Positions 1-9,838 of a stretch of 58,353 bases of DNA are shown here, in pieces. The notes beneath the pieces are model-generated. The model did not search any database and had not been told where the DNA came from. It saw only the letters and a program-made list of their open reading frames with translations. The stretch comes from Halomonas urmiana (lineage in GTDB: Bacteria; Pseudomonadota; Gammaproteobacteria; Pseudomonadales; Halomonadaceae): NCBI RefSeq assembly GCF_005780185.1, contig NZ_VBUI01000026.1, forward strand, positions 1 to 58,353, in the 5' to 3' direction. Position 1 is the first letter of the stretch; each line of letters begins with the position of its first letter. The translations under genes were made by a program, and so were the position numbers.

Positions 1-70
1 CGGCGACCACGTGGGCGGTGGCGCCGGCCAGGGCGCCGTCGTGATGTTCGGCAAGGACCAGAATGCTCAT
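1..70 (-). CDS. etfA: Electron transfer flavoprotein alpha subunit, N-terminal fragment
   Basis: Only the first 23 codons lie in the window, reading leftwards from an ATG at 70. The N-terminus (MSILVLAEHHDGALAGAT) is typical of EtfA, the FAD-binding subunit that with EtfB carries electrons from acyl-CoA dehydrogenases to the quinone pool. It lies 28 nt downstream of etfB on the same strand, the usual etfBA order. The 3' part is cut by the window edge. Confidence 0.85.
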   Translation of the reverse strand, partial: MSILVLAEHHDGALAGATAHVVA

Positions 71-98
71 GAGATCAGCTCCTTTCAAAGCACTGTTT

Positions 99-848
99 TC
101 AAAGCACTTTGGCTTCGTTCTTGAGTTTATCGACCAGCTCATCCACGGAGCCCACCTTGACGCCCCCCTGGCGCTCGGCCGGCGGCTCGACCTTGACCAG
201 CGTGACCTTCGAGGCCACCTCGATGCCCAGATCCGCCGGCGTCTTGACGTCCATCGGCTTCTTCTTGGCCTTCATGATGTCGGGTAGCTTGGCGTAGCGC
301 GGCTCGTTGAGCCGCAAATCCGTCGTCACTATCGCCGGCAGGGTCAGCGACACCGTCTGCAGGCCGCCGTCGACCTCGCGGGTCACCTTGGCCGTGTCGT
401 TCTCGACGACCACCTCGGAGGCGAAGGTGCCCTGGGGCAGCCCGGTCAGCGCCGCCAGCATCTGGCCGGTCTGGTTGTTGTCGGTGTCGATGGCCTGCTT
501 GCCGAGGATGACCAGCCCCGGCTGCTCTTCCTCGACGATCTTGGCCAGCGCCTTGGCCGCGCCCAGCGACTCGACGCGCTCATCGGTCTCGACGTGCACG
601 GCACGATCGGCACCCAGCGCCAGCGCGGTGCGAAGCTGCTCCTGGGCGGCCTTGGGACCGACGGTGGCCACGATGACCTCGCTGGCCACGCCCTTCTCCT
701 TCAGGCGCACGGCCTCTTCCACGGCGATCTCGCAGAAGGGGTTCATGGCCATCTTGACGTTGGTGAGGTCGACGTCGGAGTGATCCGGCTTGACTCGGAT
801 CTTGACGTTGTAGTCAAGCACGCGCTTGACCGCGACGAGGATCTTCAT
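99..848 (-). CDS. etfB: Electron transfer flavoprotein beta subunit
   Basis: The 249-aa product has the normal EtfB length and the N-terminus [20 protein letters not shown]. The family signature region is clear, with [11 protein letters not shown] near residue 43 and the [13 protein letters not shown] segment near residue 118. It forms the ETF heterodimer with EtfA, the next gene. ETF accepts electrons from acyl-CoA dehydrogenases, and two of those are encoded just upstream (883-2064 and 5603-6754), so this ETF probably serves them. The gap to the upstream dehydrogenase is 34 nt, which suggests one transcript. Confidence 0.95.
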   Translation of the reverse strand: MKILVAVKRVLDYNVKIRVKPDHSDVDLTNVKMAMNPFCEIAVEEAVRLKEKGVASEVIVATVGPKAAQEQLRTALALGADRAVHVETDERVESLGAAKALAKIVEEEQPGLVILGKQAIDTDNNQTGQMLAALTGLPQGTFASEVVVENDTAKVTREVDGGLQTVSLTLPAIVTTDLRLNEPRYAKLPDIMKAKKKPMDVKTPADLGIEVASKVTLVKVEPPAERQGGVKVGSVDELVDKLKNEAKVL

Positions 849-882
849 GGGTGCTCTCTCCTGTCGGTTGTTGTCATCGGGC

Positions 883-2064
883 TCAGCAGAAGGCCTGGAT
901 GCCGGTCTGGGCGCGACCGAGGATCAGGGCGTGGACGTCATGGGTGCCCTCGTAGGTGTTCACCACCTCGAGGTTGACCAGGTGGCGCGCCACCCCGAAT
1001 TCGTCGCTGATGCCGTTGCCGCCCAGCATGTCGCGGGCCAGCCGCGCGATATCCAGGGCGTGGCCGCAGCTGTTGCGCTTCATGATCGAGGTGATCTCCA
1101 CCGCGGCGCTGCCCTCGTCCTTCATGCGCCCCAGGCGCAGGCAGCCCTGCAGGGCCAGGCAGATATCGGTCTGCATGTCGGCCAGCTTCTTCTGGATCAG
1201 CTGGTTGGCGGCCAGCGGCCTGCCGAACTGCTGGCGGTCCAGGGTGTACTGTCGCGCGGTGTGCCAGCAGTCCTCGGCGGCACCGAGCGCGCCCCAACTG
1301 ATGCCGTAACGGGCCGAGTTGAGGCAGGTGAAGGGGCCCTTGAGGCCGCGCACCTCGGGAAACAGGTTCTCCTCGGGCACGAAGACGTCGTCCATGACGA
1401 CTTCGCCGGTGATCGAGGCGCGCAGGCCGACCTTGCCGTGGATCGCCGGGGCGGAGAGGCCCTCCCAGCCCTTCTCGAGCACGAAGCCGCGGATGTCGCC
1501 CTCGTCGTCCTTGGCCCACACCACGAAGACGTCGGCGATGGGGCTGTTGGTGATCCAGGTCTTGTTGCCGGTGAGCCGGTAGCCGCCCTCGACCTTGCGG
1601 GCGCGGGACACCATGGAGCCGGGGTCGGAGCCGTGATTGGGCTCGGTGAGGCCGAAGCAGCCGATCCACTCGCCGCTGGCCAGTTTTGGCAGGTACTTCT
1701 GCTTGGTCGCTTCGGTGCCGAATTCGTTGATCGGCACCATCACCAGCGAGGACTGCACGCTCATCATCGAACGGTAGCCGGAGTCGACGCGCTCGACTTC
1801 CCGGGCGATCAGGCCGTAGCAGACGTAGTTGAGACCGCTGCCGCCATATTCCTCGGGGATGGTAGCGCCCAGCAGGCCGGTCTCGCCCATCTCGCGGAAG
1901 ATGGCCGGATCGGTCTGCTCATGACGAAAGGCCTCCAGCACGCGGGGGGCGAGCTTGTCGGCGGCAAACTGAGCGGCACTCTGCTGCACCATGCGCTCTT
2001 CGTCGCTGAGCTGCCGGTCGAGCAGCAGCGGATCCTGCCAATGGAAAGCGGGATTCTGGGACAT
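883..2064 (-). CDS. gcdH: Glutaryl-CoA dehydrogenase-type acyl-CoA dehydrogenase
   Basis: The 393-aa flavoprotein has GcdH length and signatures. [16 protein letters not shown] lies in the FAD-binding middle domain, and the C-terminal [18 protein letters not shown] carries the catalytic glutamate. GcdH oxidises and decarboxylates glutaryl-CoA to crotonyl-CoA and passes electrons to ETF, encoded immediately downstream. I chose the ATG at 2064 because an AAAGGA ribosome site precedes it and the protein then starts at the usual point; the frame is open further upstream. Sequence alone cannot exclude another short-chain or dicarboxylyl-CoA substrate. A possible IclR-type site lies upstream at 2121-2132. 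Confidence 0.85.
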   Translation of the reverse strand: MSQNPAFHWQDPLLLDRQLSDEERMVQQSAAQFAADKLAPRVLEAFRHEQTDPAIFREMGETGLLGATIPEEYGGSGLNYVCYGLIAREVERVDSGYRSMMSVQSSLVMVPINEFGTEATKQKYLPKLASGEWIGCFGLTEPNHGSDPGSMVSRARKVEGGYRLTGNKTWITNSPIADVFVVWAKDDEGDIRGFVLEKGWEGLSAPAIHGKVGLRASITGEVVMDDVFVPEENLFPEVRGLKGPFTCLNSARYGISWGALGAAEDCWHTARQYTLDRQQFGRPLAANQLIQKKLADMQTDICLALQGCLRLGRMKDEGSAAVEITSIMKRNSCGHALDIARLARDMLGGNGISDEFGVARHLVNLEVVNTYEGTHDVHALILGRAQTGIQAFC

Positions 2065-2194
2065 ATCGAAAATTCCTTTGCCTGTCGGTATGGCCTGGGG
2101 TGACAAGCCATGCTGATTTTGTATTGCGAAACCTGATTTCATTTATACCATGATGCTGAACGGCTCTGACACCGTCAAGCAGCAAATGCCATGC

Positions 2195-3577
2195 TTAAAA
2201 TCGCGCTAGCAGGAACCACACCGCCAACAGCGGCACGGCAAGACAGAGAAAGAGGCCATTCCAGCGATAACCGATCCGCAGCGACGAAATGCCCGTGAAC
2301 CTGGACAGGATCAGCATCGAGATGGTCATGGGTGATGACATGAGCGCCAGCGTCCACCCCATCAGCAGGGAGACCGCGAGCACGGGCGGCGTCAAACCAT
2401 CGATGCCCAGGGTGGGCAGAATCCCGACCAGCAGGGTGACGCTGACGATGGGGTTGATGCCCACCTGCGCCAGCAGTGCCACCAGCAGCATGGCGACCAC
2501 CGCGGTGCCGGCGCCCAGCGACGACAGGAAGCCGACGCTCTCCGCCAGAGAGGCCCCGTCCACCAATCCCACGCAGAGGTGCCCCAGAAAGCCTGCCGCC
2601 CCCAGCACCACGATTTCGTTGGACGCCGGCGACACCAGCTTGGGAAACCCGCGATGCAGGGCAACGGCGGCGGCCGGCACCCCCGCCCTACCATGGCGAC
2701 GGCACTGCCAGCAGAGCCACAGGAAAGCCCCCAGCGGCGCGCCCAACAGCACGGCCGTAGGCAAAGGCAGGTCGAGTCCCCAGGCGAGAACGAAGATCAA
2801 TGCCACCAGCGAGAACAGCAGCAGGACGAAACGCGCCAAGGGCCGCAGCGAGGGAACCTCCCGCTGCCTGTTCTGCTGCAGTCGTGGGCCGGTCACCCGG
2901 TCGACGCCCCAGCCCACCAGGAACAGCACCAGCGCCGCACCCAGGGCGTAGGGGGCCAGCTCGATCCAGCTAAGCCCCTCCATGCTGGAGAGCACCACCG
3001 CCATGCCGATACCCATGGGCGACACCAGTGGCGCCAGGGCAAAACCGCGCAGCAGCGCCAGCATCATGCGCCGCTGCCGGGCTTGCTGTACCCACTGACG
3101 CCCTTGGGCGGCCGCCAGGGTATTGCTCTTCTCGATCATGGCGGCAAAGAGATTGAGCACGCCGATATTGAGGATGATGCCGAACAACGCCGAGCCCAGT
3201 GACAGGATCGGATAACGCCGGCTGGGCGGCTGAAGCAGCATGGCCTGCCCACAGCGCGTCACCAGCCTCGACCGGTAGGCCGGTAGCCGAAGCAGGCCCA
3301 GCGCCACCAGAAAGGTCGCGAAGAAGGCGAAACGTCCCGCCGCCTCGCGCAGCAGCGCCAGCGGAGCGGTGTGTTGCCACAGCGCGACCAGGCTCAGCAT
3401 GATCGCCGCCCCCAAAAGGGTACGGGCCATGGTCGACAGCCCGCGCAGGGTGAGCAGATAGCCCCCCAGGGCGACCATGGCCACCCACTGCGCCAGGAGG
3501 CTTACGAACACCAGGTCTGCCAGGGTCGCCAGGGTCACGACCAGCAGCAGGGAAGCCCTCAGGCGCTCCCGGCTCAC
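2195..3577 (-). CDS. Polytopic membrane protein, putative organic-anion permease
   Basis: The 460-aa protein is almost entirely hydrophobic, with roughly 11-12 predicted membrane spans. Glycine- and proline-rich re-entrant-like stretches near residues 165-195 and 370-400 recall ion-transporter superfamily anion permeases, but I cannot assign a family. It starts with GTG at 3577, overlapping the stop of the upstream thioesterase gene (GTGA), so it is translationally coupled. As the last gene of an operon with an acyl-CoA dehydrogenase, an acyl-CoA ligase and a thioesterase, it may import the acid that the ligase activates. That role is inferred from position only. Confidence 0.6.
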   Translation of the reverse strand: MSRERLRASLLLVVTLATLADLVFVSLLAQWVAMVALGGYLLTLRGLSTMARTLLGAAIMLSLVALWQHTAPLALLREAAGRFAFFATFLVALGLLRLPAYRSRLVTRCGQAMLLQPPSRRYPILSLGSALFGIILNIGVLNLFAAMIEKSNTLAAAQGRQWVQQARQRRMMLALLRGFALAPLVSPMGIGMAVVLSSMEGLSWIELAPYALGAALVLFLVGWGVDRVTGPRLQQNRQREVPSLRPLARFVLLLFSLVALIFVLAWGLDLPLPTAVLLGAPLGAFLWLCWQCRRHGRAGVPAAAVALHRGFPKLVSPASNEIVVLGAAGFLGHLCVGLVDGASLAESVGFLSSLGAGTAVVAMLLVALLAQVGINPIVSVTLLVGILPTLGIDGLTPPVLAVSLLMGWTLALMSSPMTISMLILSRFTGISSLRIGYRWNGLFLCLAVPLLAVWFLLARF

Positions 3578-4005
3578 TGGCCCTCTCCCTCCTCGGCCTC
3601 GCTTCCTCGACGCCGACGGAAGGCCCCTTCGCCCATCGCCACGAGGTTGCCTTCGCTGTCGAATACTCTACCGCTGGCCATGAAGGTACTGCGCCCTCCC
3701 CCTTCCAACCGGCCGATAGCACGCAGCGTCTCCCCCTTGGCCGAGGCAACGAAGGTGGTGGTGAGCGACAGCGTCATCGCCTTGCGCAGCCGATCCGGCG
3801 CCTCGCAGTGCAAGCCCGAAAAGCTCATGGCCACATCCAGCAAGGTGCAGAGGACGCCGCCGTGCACGATCCCGCTGCGGTTGAGGTGATGCGGCTCGAC
3901 CCCCAGTTCGAGCGTGACCCGATCCGGCTCCCAGTCGACGACGCGAATGCCCAGGAAGTCCTGGAAACCCACCATCCGCCATGACAACGGCAAGGCATCA
4001 CTCAT
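3574..4005 (-). CDS. PaaI-type hotdog-fold acyl-CoA thioesterase
   Basis: The 143-aa product has a single hotdog domain. The motif HHLNRSGIVHGGVLCTLLDVAM (about residues 38-59) holds the HGG loop and conserved acid of the PaaI/YdiI-type thioesterases, which hydrolyse acyl-CoA to free acid and CoA. The ATG at 4005 overlaps the stop of the upstream ligase by 4 nt (ATGA); a longer in-frame extension upstream only shadows the ligase. Its likely role is to recycle CoA from stalled intermediates of the pathway encoded by the operon. The substrate is unknown. Confidence 0.8.
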   Translation of the reverse strand: MSDALPLSWRMVGFQDFLGIRVVDWEPDRVTLELGVEPHHLNRSGIVHGGVLCTLLDVAMSFSGLHCEAPDRLRKAMTLSLTTTFVASAKGETLRAIGRLEGGGRSTFMASGRVFDSEGNLVAMGEGAFRRRRGSEAEEGEGQ

Positions 4006-5603
4006 GACGGATCTCCCCCTTGCGCCATGTCGCGAAGCCGCCCCTTGAGGATCTTGCCGCTCGCCGTCGCGGGCAGGCTGTCCATCAGCACGATCCGGGT
4101 GGGCCGCTTGTAGGGTGCCAGCCGCTCGGCAATGAACGCCCTGAGCGCCGCCTGCTCCAGGTTCGCGCCCGGCTCGCACTGCACGAAGGCCACCACCTCC
4201 TCATTGCCTACTACCTGGCGCCCCACCACGGCTGACAGCGTCACGTCGGGATGCTCGTTGATCACCGCCTCCACATCCGGCGGATAGATATTGAACCCGG
4301 AGCGGATGATCAGCTCCTTGCTGCGCCCCACGATATACAGCTGGTCGTCCTCGTCGAACCGCGCGATGTCACCGGTATTGAGCCAGCCGTCGTCGGTCAG
4401 GCAGGCCCGTGTGGCCTCTGGCTGGCGGAAGTAGCCCTTCATCACGTTGGGGCCGCGTACCCAGAGCTCGCCCACCCCGTCATCGTCTGCAGGGGCATCA
4501 TCGCTCGCGTCCAATGGCTCGAGGCGATACTCCAGCAGCGGCAGGGCCCGCCCCACGGTATTGCTGGCATGGCGATCGTCGATACGGGTCTGACTGATGG
4601 TCGGGCTGGCTTCGGTCAACCCATAGCCGTTGTGCAGGGTCAGGCCGAAGACCGCCTCGACCCGGCGCTTGATGTCGCTGTCCAGCGGCGAGCCACCGGC
4701 CGAGATATAGATCAGCGCCGGCACCTCTAGCCTCTCGCCCTCCCGCTTGAGGTGCTCGAGCATGCGCGCATACATGGCCGGCACCCCCTGCAGCACGGTG
4801 ATCCGCTCCTGCTTCAGGGCGTCGAGCAGCATCGCCGCATCGAAGCGCGGCACCGTATAGAGGCAGGCACCGTTGTAGAGCGCCCCCATGCACACCGAGG
4901 AGAGGCCGAAGACATGCGACATGGGCAACACGCCGTAGACCCGCTGGCCCTCGCTCAGGTGACGCATGCCACCGGAGATCGAGGCGATATAGAGGATACC
5001 GCGGTGGCTCAGCATGACGCCCTTGGGCGTGCCGGTGGTGCCCGAGGTGTAGATCATCGCCGCCACCTGCTCGGCGCCACTGGCCTGGACCGGTTCCGGT
5101 TCGCTATCGGCCAGGGCGCCCACCCTCAGAGTGCCCAGGCTGGGATGCGCCAGGGGCTCGGCGCCGTGGCGACGACCGTGCGCCTCGGCGTCGGGGGACG
5201 CCTCGCTGGTATAAAAGACGCGACGCGGCAGGCAATTATCGCGGATCAGGTCGATTTCCTTGGCCGAGAGGCGCGAATTGACGATCGCCACCCAGGCATC
5301 GAGTTCGCTGGCCGCCAGCAGTAGCACCACCAGGGCACGGCTGTTCTCGCCGACGGTCATCAGGCGGTCACCCGGGCGGATGTCCAGCGAGGCCAGCCAC
5401 CGACAAGCCTCGCGGATCTCGCGCCCCAGGTCGGCGTAGCTCCAGCGGATCCCGCCATCGACCAGGGCCTCGGTCTCGCCCAGCAGCTCGGCATTCTCCA
5501 GCACCCGGGTGCTGATCCGCTCGGGCAACTCCGCCACCAACTCGCTGGCCAGGCGTCCGAAGATGCGCTCGTCGGGTGCCTGGCGTGTTTCGGAAAGAAC
5601 CAT
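4002..5603 (-). CDS. Acyl-CoA ligase (AMP-binding, ANL superfamily)
   Basis: The 533-aa protein has the ANL signatures in order. The P-loop TSGTTGTPKG lies near residue 188, YGLTEASPTIS near 325, NTGDIARFDEDD plus GRSKELI in the hinge near 420-435, and the C-terminal catalytic lysine in ASGKILKGRLR. Such enzymes activate a carboxylate with ATP to an acyl-AMP and then to acyl-CoA. Its ATG shares one base with the stop of the upstream acyl-CoA dehydrogenase (TGATG), and its stop overlaps the thioesterase start. It is therefore the activation step of a four-gene operon. The substrate is not predictable; a medium-chain, aromatic or dicarboxylic acid are all possible. Confidence 0.88.
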   Translation of the reverse strand: MVLSETRQAPDERIFGRLASELVAELPERISTRVLENAELLGETEALVDGGIRWSYADLGREIREACRWLASLDIRPGDRLMTVGENSRALVVLLLAASELDAWVAIVNSRLSAKEIDLIRDNCLPRRVFYTSEASPDAEAHGRRHGAEPLAHPSLGTLRVGALADSEPEPVQASGAEQVAAMIYTSGTTGTPKGVMLSHRGILYIASISGGMRHLSEGQRVYGVLPMSHVFGLSSVCMGALYNGACLYTVPRFDAAMLLDALKQERITVLQGVPAMYARMLEHLKREGERLEVPALIYISAGGSPLDSDIKRRVEAVFGLTLHNGYGLTEASPTISQTRIDDRHASNTVGRALPLLEYRLEPLDASDDAPADDDGVGELWVRGPNVMKGYFRQPEATRACLTDDGWLNTGDIARFDEDDQLYIVGRSKELIIRSGFNIYPPDVEAVINEHPDVTLSAVVGRQVVGNEEVVAFVQCEPGANLEQAALRAFIAERLAPYKRPTRIVLMDSLPATASGKILKGRLRDMAQGGDPS

Positions 5604-6754
5604 CAGGACGCCTCCCGCACCATGTTGCGGGCGATCACCAGTTGCTGGATCTGGGTGGTGCCCTCGTAGATGCGGAACAGCCGCACATCGCGATAGAAGC
5701 GTTCGACGGCATACTCCGTCATATAGCCCGCCCCGCCATGGACCTGAACCGCACGATCGGCAACACGGCCGACCATCTCGGCACAGAACAGCTTGGCGCA
5801 CGAAGCCAGGGTCGCGACGTCTTCACCGGCATCCTTGCGGCGTGCGGCATCGAGGACCATGGTGCGGCCGGCATAGGCTTCGGTCTTGCTGTCGGCGAGC
5901 ATCGCCTGGATCAGTTGATGGCTGGAGAGTGGCACGCCGAACTGTTGGCGCTCCATGGCATAGCTGAGCGACTCTTCCACCAGCCGATCGGCGACCCCGA
6001 CACAGACCGCCGAGATATGCAGGCGGCCGCGGTCGAGCACCTTCATCGCGGTCTTGAAGCCCTGCCCCTCGCGGCCCCCGATGATGTTCTCCGCCGGCAC
6101 CCGACAGTCGTTGAAAATGATATCGCAGGTATGGGCCCCCTTCTGGCCCATCTTGCTGTCGGCGGGCCCGCGCTCGAGTCCGGGGGTGCCACCTTCGACG
6201 ATGAAGGCCGAAATGCCGCCGGCCCCCTTCTTGTCGGGATCCGTTCGCGCCATCACGGTGAACAGATCCGCCTCGGGGCCATTGGTGATGTAGCGCTTGG
6301 TGCCGTTGAGAATATAGTGATCGCCGTCGCGTACGGCCGTGGTGCGCAGGCTGGCAGCGTCGGAACCGACGTCGGGCTCGGTCAGGCAGAACGAGCTGAG
6401 GATTTCGCCGGTCGCCAGCTTCGGGACGTAGTGCGCCTTCTGCTCCGGTGTGCCGTCGATGAGAATGCCCTGGGCGCCGATGCCGTTGTTGGTGCCGAAG
6501 ACCGAGCGAAACGCCGGTGACGTCTTGCCAATCTCCATCGCGACCAGTGCCTCCTCCTCCATGGTCAAGCCGAGGCCGCCGTATTCCTCGGGGATCGACA
6601 GGCCGAACAGCCCCATCTCCTTCATCTCCGCGAGCAACTCGACGGGGACGGCATCCTCTTCGGCCAGGCACGCCTCGTTGGGAATCAGTCGTTCGCGCAC
6701 GAAACGGGAAATGGTATCGAGAAGCTGCTGCAGGAGTTCTGGATCGCGAATCAT
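5603..6754 (-). CDS. Acyl-CoA dehydrogenase
   Basis: The 383-aa protein is a full-length ACAD-family flavoenzyme. It has FCLTEPDVGSDAASL in the middle domain, the flavin-contacting QVHGGAGYMTEY near residue 335, and the catalytic glutamate in FRIYEGTTQIQQLVIAR near residue 360. It introduces the 2,3 double bond into an acyl-CoA and reduces ETF. It is the first gene of the operon with the ligase, thioesterase and membrane protein, and it is divergent from the 3-hydroxyacyl-CoA dehydrogenase across a 220-nt promoter region. Chain-length specificity cannot be read from the sequence. Confidence 0.9.
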   Translation of the reverse strand: MIRDPELLQQLLDTISRFVRERLIPNEACLAEEDAVPVELLAEMKEMGLFGLSIPEEYGGLGLTMEEEALVAMEIGKTSPAFRSVFGTNNGIGAQGILIDGTPEQKAHYVPKLATGEILSSFCLTEPDVGSDAASLRTTAVRDGDHYILNGTKRYITNGPEADLFTVMARTDPDKKGAGGISAFIVEGGTPGLERGPADSKMGQKGAHTCDIIFNDCRVPAENIIGGREGQGFKTAMKVLDRGRLHISAVCVGVADRLVEESLSYAMERQQFGVPLSSHQLIQAMLADSKTEAYAGRTMVLDAARRKDAGEDVATLASCAKLFCAEMVGRVADRAVQVHGGAGYMTEYAVERFYRDVRLFRIYEGTTQIQQLVIARNMVREAS

Positions 6755-6824
6755 GGCGTGTCCTCATGAACAAGAATGGCAGGGTGGTTATCGAGAATCA
6801 GCAAACGCCAACGCTGCATGTTCT

Positions 6825-6914
6825 GTATAGCGGAATTGATGTTCGCAGGTCTTGCCAGGCACTCTTGCATAGCCTAGGATGCCAGTCAATAAATGAAACC
6901 ACATACCGCTATGC
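6825..6914. promoter_or_regulatory. Divergent promoter region with two copies of an IclR-type motif
   Basis: The 220-nt gap 6755-6974 separates the divergent acyl-CoA dehydrogenase and 3-hydroxyacyl-CoA dehydrogenase operons. It contains ATTCCGCTATAC on the minus strand at 6825-6836 and ATACCGCTATGC on the plus strand at 6903-6914, which match at 10 of 12 positions. A related palindrome, GTATTCCGCAAATAC, lies just upstream of the iclR-type gene (10142-10156). They are read here as operators of that regulator; this is inference from shared sequence. Confidence 0.4.
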
Positions 6915-6974
6915 AAAATCACATGCCCACCCTGTCAACTTCCAGGCATGTCAGCCACCGCAAGGAGGAGCCCC

Positions 6975-8522
6975 ATGTCGCCCGACGTCTCCCAGGAAGC
7001 GACCACCACCATGCCTTTTCACAGACTCGGCCTCGTCGGCACCGGTGCCATGGGCCGCGGTATCGCGCAACTGGCGGCACAGGCCGGCCTTGAGGTCGTC
7101 TTGCACGATGCGCGTGAAGGCGCCGTCCAGGAAGCGCGTGAGTTCATCGAGGGCCTCTGGCAAAGGGGGGTCGACAAACATCGATTGAGCGAATCCCGGG
7201 CGGAGGAACTCCGCGCCAGCTTGAAGGAAGCCGAGCGTCTCGAGGCGCTGGCGGACTGCGATGTCGTGGTGGAAGCGATCGTCGAGAAGCTCGAGGCCAA
7301 GCAGGAACTCTTCACTCGGCTGGAGGCCATCTTGAGCGACGATGCCGTCCTCGGCACCAACACCTCGTCGCTGTCGGTGACGTCCATCGCCGCCGCCTGC
7401 CGGCTGCCGCAGCGCGTTATCGGCTTGCACTTCTTCAACCCGGTACCGCTGATGAAGATCGTCGAGGTCATTCCGGGCTTGCGGACCGCACCCGAGGTCG
7501 TCGACCGTGTGGATGCCTTGGGCCAGGCCATGGGCCACTTCACCGCCCGCACCACCGATACGCCGGGCTTTCTGGTCAACCACGCCGGCCGCGCCTATGG
7601 CACCGAGGCCCTGAAGATTCTCGGCGAGGGCGTCACCGATCACGCCACCATCGACCGTCTGCTGGTCGACCAGGGCGGATTTCGCATGGGCCCCTTCAGC
7701 CTGCTCGACCTCACCGGTCTCGATGTTTCCCACGCGGTGATGGAGTCCATCTATCACCAGTACTACGAGGAACCGCGCTTCCGCCCCTCGCCGATCACCC
7801 GTCAACGCCTTAACGCGGGGCTGCTGGGCCGCAAGAGCGGCGAGGGCTTCTATCGCTATGTCGATGGCCAGGCCCAGATACCCGATGAACCGGCGGCACC
7901 GAAGGTTGCGCCCACACCGGTCTGGATCAGCGGCGAAGACCCCCATGCCTGCCACGCCCTGGCCACTGTGGTCGAGGCGGCCGGTTGGCGGCTGGAAGCG
8001 GGCGAGCTGCCCAGTGATCAGGCGCTATGCTTGCTGACGCCCTATGGGGAGGACACCACCGACTGTGCCCTGCGTCAGCGACTCGACCCGGCGCGCTGCG
8101 TCGCCATCGACATGCTGGCAGGGCTCGACAGGCGCCGTAGCCTGATGACGGCGCCGGTCACCCGGGTCGACTACCGGGATGCCGCCTGGGCACTACTCGG
8201 CCAGGACGGCACCCCGGTGAGTTCCATCAACGACAGCAACGGCTTCGTTCTCCAGCGCGTGGTGGCCTGCATCGTCAACGTCGGCGCCGACATCGCCCAG
8301 CAGGGGGTGGCCGACCCAGAGACCCTCGATCGCGCCGTGGAACTGGGGCTGGGCTATCCCCGGGGACCACTGGCCATGGGTGACCACTACGGCAGCCGGC
8401 GGATCCTGACCATTCTCGACAATCTCTTCACCGCCAGCCGCGACCCCCGCTACCGCCCCAGCCCCTGGCTGCGCCGGCGCGCCGCCCTGGGCCTGCCGCT
8501 GACCACCACCGAACTGAACTGA
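6975..8522 (+). CDS. paaH: 3-hydroxyacyl-CoA dehydrogenase, PaaH/PaaC type
   Basis: The 515-aa product fits the long PaaH-type NAD-dependent 3-hydroxyacyl-CoA dehydrogenases. The Rossmann motif GLVGTGAMGRGIAQ lies near residue 18, HFFNPVPLMKIVEVI near 153, and a second C-terminal 3HCDH helical domain ends in GLGYPRGPLAMGD near 460. In phenylacetate catabolism this enzyme oxidises 3-hydroxyadipyl-CoA to 3-oxoadipyl-CoA. No paaABCDE genes are visible here, so the symbol marks the family and not a proven pathway. The ATG at 6975 is preceded by AAGGAGGAG. The thiolase follows after 12 nt. Confidence 0.85.
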   Translation: MSPDVSQEATTTMPFHRLGLVGTGAMGRGIAQLAAQAGLEVVLHDAREGAVQEAREFIEGLWQRGVDKHRLSESRAEELRASLKEAERLEALADCDVVVEAIVEKLEAKQELFTRLEAILSDDAVLGTNTSSLSVTSIAAACRLPQRVIGLHFFNPVPLMKIVEVIPGLRTAPEVVDRVDALGQAMGHFTARTTDTPGFLVNHAGRAYGTEALKILGEGVTDHATIDRLLVDQGGFRMGPFSLLDLTGLDVSHAVMESIYHQYYEEPRFRPSPITRQRLNAGLLGRKSGEGFYRYVDGQAQIPDEPAAPKVAPTPVWISGEDPHACHALATVVEAAGWRLEAGELPSDQALCLLTPYGEDTTDCALRQRLDPARCVAIDMLAGLDRRRSLMTAPVTRVDYRDAAWALLGQDGTPVSSINDSNGFVLQRVVACIVNVGADIAQQGVADPETLDRAVELGLGYPRGPLAMGDHYGSRRILTILDNLFTASRDPRYRPSPWLRRRAALGLPLTTTELN

Positions 8523-8534
8523 GAGGAGCCTCCC

Positions 8535-9740
8535 ATGCAAGACGCCTATATCTACGACGGCACTCGCACCCCCTTCGGCCGCCACGGCGGCAGCCTGGCC
8601 ACCGTGCGCCCCGATGACCTGCTAGGCAGGACCCTGCGGGCCCTGGTCGAGCGCAACGGCTTCGCTCCCGAGGACTACGAGGAGGTGCTGGCCGGCTGCA
8701 CCAACCAGGCCGGCGAGGATTCGCGCAACGTGGCCCGCCACGGCGCCCTGCTCGCCGGCCTGCCCGTCGAGGTCGCCGGGCAGACCGTCAATCGCCTGTG
8801 CGGCAGCGGCCTGGCTGCGGTGATCGACGCCGCACGCGCCACCCGCCTCGGGGAAGGTGAACTGTTCCTGGCCGGCGGGGTGGAATCGATGTCGCGGGCG
8901 CCCTATGTGCTGGGCAAGGCCGACACGGCCTTCGCCCGCAACCAGCCGCTGTATGACACCGTCATCGGCTCGCGCTTCCCCAACCCCTGGATCGCCCAGG
9001 AGCATGGCAGCCACAGCATGCCGGAGACTGCCGACAACGTGGCCCATGACCTGGGGCTGGGGCGCGACGAGAGCGATGCCTTCGCGGCGCGCTCCCAGGC
9101 GCGGTACGACGACGCCCTGGCCAGCGGCTTCTACGACGAGGAGATCCTCGGCATCGAGGTGTCCCAGGGCCGCAAGCTGCCCCCTCTGCTGGTCGACAAA
9201 GACGAGCACCCACGGCCCGGTACCGATGCCGACAAGCTCGGCCGGCTGTCACCGCTGTTCGAGGGAGGCGTGGTCACCGCCGGCAATGCCTCGGGGCTTA
9301 ACGACGGCGCCGCCGCCCTGATCGTCGGCAGCCGCCAGGCGGGTGACAACGCCGGTATCAGACCGCGGGCGCGCATCGTGGCCGGTGCCGTGGCCGGCGT
9401 GGCGCCCCGCGTCATGGGCCTAGGGCCGGCACCTGCCTCGCAGAAGGTATTGGCGCGTGCCGGCATGACGCTCGACCAGATGGACGTCATCGAGATCAAC
9501 GAGGCCTTTGCGGTGCAGGTGCTGGGCTGCCTCAAGCAACTCGGGCTGTCAGCCGATGACAGCCGCCTTAACATCAACGGCGGTGCCATCGCGATTGGCC
9601 ACCCCCTGGGGGCATCGGGAGCGCGACTGGCGCTGACCGCCCTGCGCCAGTTGGAGGTCAGCGGCGGCCGGTATGCGCTGGTCACCATGTGCATTGGCGT
9701 CGGCCAGGGCATTGCGGCCATCATCGAGCGCCTGGACTGA
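8535..9740 (+). CDS. Thiolase (3-oxoadipyl-CoA/acetyl-CoA acyltransferase type)
   Basis: The 401-aa protein is a complete degradative thiolase. The nucleophilic cysteine sits in NRLCGSGLAA near residue 91, the histidine motif is NGGAIAIGHPLGASG near 350, and the second cysteine is in TMCIGVGQG near 388. It cleaves a 3-oxoacyl-CoA with CoA, releasing acetyl-CoA. The N-terminus (DGTRTPFGRHGG) resembles PcaF/PaaJ-type enzymes, and together with the PaaH-type gene 12 nt upstream it suggests a 3-oxoadipyl-CoA-like substrate. A clear AGAGGAG ribosome site precedes the ATG. No enoyl-CoA hydratase gene is present in the cluster. Confidence 0.88.
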   Translation: MQDAYIYDGTRTPFGRHGGSLATVRPDDLLGRTLRALVERNGFAPEDYEEVLAGCTNQAGEDSRNVARHGALLAGLPVEVAGQTVNRLCGSGLAAVIDAARATRLGEGELFLAGGVESMSRAPYVLGKADTAFARNQPLYDTVIGSRFPNPWIAQEHGSHSMPETADNVAHDLGLGRDESDAFAARSQARYDDALASGFYDEEILGIEVSQGRKLPPLLVDKDEHPRPGTDADKLGRLSPLFEGGVVTAGNASGLNDGAAALIVGSRQAGDNAGIRPRARIVAGAVAGVAPRVMGLGPAPASQKVLARAGMTLDQMDVIEINEAFAVQVLGCLKQLGLSADDSRLNINGGAIAIGHPLGASGARLALTALRQLEVSGGRYALVTMCIGVGQGIAAIIERLD

Positions 9741-9838
9741 GCAACGCCTCTCCCGAGGATCCAACGCCATCAACGGCTTCCACTAACGGCGCTCGCTTCG
9801 GACGGGCGTCGTGTTTGGCACGTGTGTCGGGCGATGGG

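Noticed and set aside
6975..9740. Assignment of the PaaH-type and thiolase genes to a phenylacetate (paa) operon
   Set aside because: No paaABCDE, paaK or paaZ gene is nearby; only the enzyme families match, so the pathway is left open.
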